Shown: positions 32,419 to 33,728 of the stretch, piece by piece
Layout of the letters: the number at the start of each line of letters is the position of its first letter
Position numbering within the stretch: the first letter of the stretch is position 1
Assembly (NCBI RefSeq): GCF_000341025.1
Contig: NZ_ANBF01000177.1
Span: forward strand, 17,826 to 51,553
DNA length: 33,728 nt
Reading direction: 5' to 3'
Source of the DNA: Nocardiopsis salina YIM 90010
Lineage (GTDB): Bacteria > Actinomycetota > Actinomycetes > Streptosporangiales > Streptosporangiaceae
Translations under genes and position numbers: made by a program
The notes under the pieces: generated by a model
What the model saw: only the letters and a program-made list of their open reading frames with translations
The model's database searches: none
Told to the model about the DNA's origin: nothing

Positions 32419-33728
32419 CTAGGTGGTTACCGTCTTGTGCGCGCCCGCAGGCGTGGCCCCGAGCGCGGTGCGGTCGATCTTGCCGGTGGACGTGGTGGGC
32501 AGTGCGTCGTCGGTGATCCGGAACGATCCGGGGACGGCCGCGCGCGACAGGTACTGGGCGCAGTACGCCCGCAGGGTGAGGCTGTTGAGCCCGGTTCCGG
32601 GCGCCCGCCGCACCCCGGCAGCCAGGCGGCGCCCGGCGACCGTGTCGGGCAGGGCGGCGACCCCCGCTTCCAGCACGTCGGGGTGGGCGAGGAGGACACG
32701 TTCCACCTCGGCGGTGTTGACCGCGACGCCCCGCACCTTGACCTGGTGGTCGGCGCGTCCGACGAGCCGGAGCCGGCCGTAGGCGTCCCGGCGCACCAGG
32801 TCGCCCGTGCGGTACCACCGGCGTTCATCCGACCCCAGCGGATGGCCGGTGAAGACACCCTCCCGGCGGGCCGGGTCCAGGTAGCCCTCCGACTGGAAGG
32901 GGGTGGACACGTACAGTTCTCCGCTGCCCGGACCCTCGACGCGCTCGCCCCGGCCGTCCAGGACCATCGCCCCGACCCCGGGCAGAGGGGTGCCGATAGA
33001 CGGGCCCGCTGGGTCATCCCCGCCTCCCGCACCTTCCTCCGCCGTGTACTCGTGCATGAAGCTGTCGTTGGTCTCCGTGCAGCCGTACACGTTGTACATA
33101 CGGGCCTCCGGCAGCAGAGCGGACATACCGGAGAGCGTGTGCTCGGGCATTGTGTCGCCGGTGAACACGGCGTGCCGGACTGACCGCAGGACCGTGCCTC
33201 GCTCGTGCGCCGCGTCGAGCAGGAGCCGGTAGGCCATCGGCACCGCCTGCACGACGCTCACCTCGTGCTCCAGCACGAGATCGAGCAGGGCCGAGCCCCG
33301 GATCGCCTGTTTGGGGCCGACCAGCACGACCCGGGCCCCGTAGGCCAGGGAGGACCAGATGTCGAAGAGGCACAGGTCGAAGTTGAGGGGTGCGTAGTTG
33401 AGTACGCCCACCCCGGGGCAGAGACCGAACGCCGGCCCCGCCCAGGCGGCGAAGGCGGCCACGGCGTCCCCGCTCAACGGCACGACCTTCGGTCGGCCCG
33501 TGGAACCCGACGTGGTGAGCATGAACGTGGTGCCGGAAGGGAGCGGCTCCGTCGGCACGTCGTCCAAGGGCGGAGCGGCGAGCGGTTCACCTTCGGGATC
33601 GAAGACCGCACGACAACCGGCCTGCGCCGCCAGATCCGCCGACTGCGCGTCCGGGAGCCCAGTGGGCAGCAGGAGGAACGGCCGACCGTCCAGCAGGCAC
33701 GCCAGGATCAGCGCCACGGCGGGCGGCG
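32419..33728 (-). CDS. NRPS-type adenylating enzyme (5' end off-window)
   Basis: C-terminal ~436 residues of an adenylation enzyme. Core motifs are A3 TTSGSTGRPKVV, A5 YGCTET, A7 YRTGDL, A8 GRADHQVKVRGVAVNTAEVE and A10 PTTSTGKIDRTAL with the catalytic Lys. The frame is open to the right edge (codons continue past the GTG at 33717), so the N-terminus including A1/A2 is missing. The A4 region NFDLCLFDIW has the Asp of alpha-amino-acid-activating domains. My manual reading of the specificity positions, about D-L-F-Q-V-T-V-D, does not match a code I know; it is unreliable. It is followed by its own carrier protein and by a PltE-like dehydrogenase in the same operon. Confidence 0.88.
   Translation of the reverse strand, partial: PPAVALILACLLDGRPFLLLPTGLPDAQSADLAAQAGCRAVFDPEGEPLAAPPLDDVPTEPLPSGTTFMLTTSGSTGRPKVVPLSGDAVAAFAAWAGPAFGLCPGVGVLNYAPLNFDLCLFDIWSSLAYGARVVLVGPKQAIRGSALLDLVLEHEVSVVQAVPMAYRLLLDAAHERGTVLRSVRHAVFTGDTMPEHTLSGMSALLPEARMYNVYGCTETNDSFMHEYTAEEGAGGGDDPAGPSIGTPLPGVGAMVLDGRGERVEGPGSGELYVSTPFQSEGYLDPARREGVFTGHPLGSDERRWYRTGDLVRRDAYGRLRLVGRADHQVKVRGVAVNTAEVERVLLAHPDVLEAGVAALPDTVAGRRLAAGVRRAPGTGLNSLTLRAYCAQYLSRAAVPGSFRITDDALPTTSTGKIDRTALGATPAGAHKTVTT

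Larger units (their letters stand above)
16209..33728. other. Biosynthetic gene cluster, product unknown (right end off-window)
   Basis: The genes from here to the right edge form three operons of enzymes typical of specialised metabolism: two carrier proteins, KASIII, an adenylating enzyme, a phosphopantetheinyl transferase, a methyltransferase, two flavoenzymes, two hydrolases, a dehydrogenase, four Trp-pathway paralogues, an EctC homologue and an AraC regulator. The overlaps and shared themes (carrier proteins plus their own activating transferase) indicate one pathway. No self-resistance or transporter gene is recognised within the window; these may lie to the right. Confidence 0.85.

Noticed and set aside
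32419-33728. Calling the adenylation enzyme a prolyl-AMP ligase outright
   Set aside because: The neighbouring PltE-like dehydrogenase suggests it, but the specificity residues I read do not fit the proline code and the N-terminus is missing.

Overview
The window is about 70% GC, with GTG/TTG starts, short ATGA/GTGA gene overlaps and actinobacterial housekeeping families. This suggests a filamentous or halotolerant actinomycete (Nocardiopsis/Streptosporangiales-like; the genus is an inference from gene style, not a search).

Left part (1-12.2 kb) is chromosomal. It holds the 3' end of a DUF3151 gene, then purA, purD and purC (AMP and IMP branches of purine synthesis), a MurA-family enolpyruvyl transferase, a GGDEF-like/winged-helix regulator, a convergent HisC/Pat aminotransferase and a lipoprotein. 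A membrane MauE-like protein and an RlpA-like double-psi barrel protein form a translationally overlapped pair. They are divergent from a short SigE-family ECF sigma factor.

Middle (12.19-16.03 kb): a tRNA-Ser(GCU) gene with promoter and terminator is followed by an integration module. This consists of about 670 bp of apparently non-coding DNA and two divergent, paralogous tyrosine integrases with intact catalytic motifs. No replication, transfer or excision gene is visible. The second integrase appears to have lost its expected ATG start to ATC.

Right part (16.2-33.7 kb) is a biosynthetic gene cluster that I cannot match to a known product. It has three operons. (i) Minus strand, 18.2 to 16.2 kb: acyl carrier protein, KASIII (FabH-like) and FabG-like reductase. 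(ii) Plus strand, 18.4 to 24.5 kb: CFA-type methyltransferase, Baeyer-Villiger-type flavin monooxygenase, Tat-exported cytokinin-dehydrogenase-like FAD oxidase, SRPBCC protein, alpha/beta hydrolase and a phosphopantetheinyl transferase. An AraC regulator (minus strand) and a DUF1772 membrane protein (plus strand) follow. (iii) Minus strand, from beyond the right edge to 26.3 kb: adenylating enzyme (5' end off-window), carrier protein, TrpD-, TrpA-, EctC-, acyl-CoA-dehydrogenase-, TrpF- and TrpC-like proteins and an alpha/beta hydrolase.

The most interesting signal is operon (iii). It has a nearly complete phosphoribosyl-to-indole enzyme set (TrpD, F, C, A) with no TrpB, E or G in view. TrpD and TrpC are changed at residues expected to recognise anthranilate or carry out ring closure. 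The set is interleaved with a lone ectoine-synthase homologue and a carrier-bound amino acid oxidation set (adenylation enzyme, PCP, PltE/RedW-like dehydrogenase). My inference is a pathway that builds an indole or an indole-like heterocycle from a modified substrate and joins it to a carrier-tethered amino acid and a short acyl chain.
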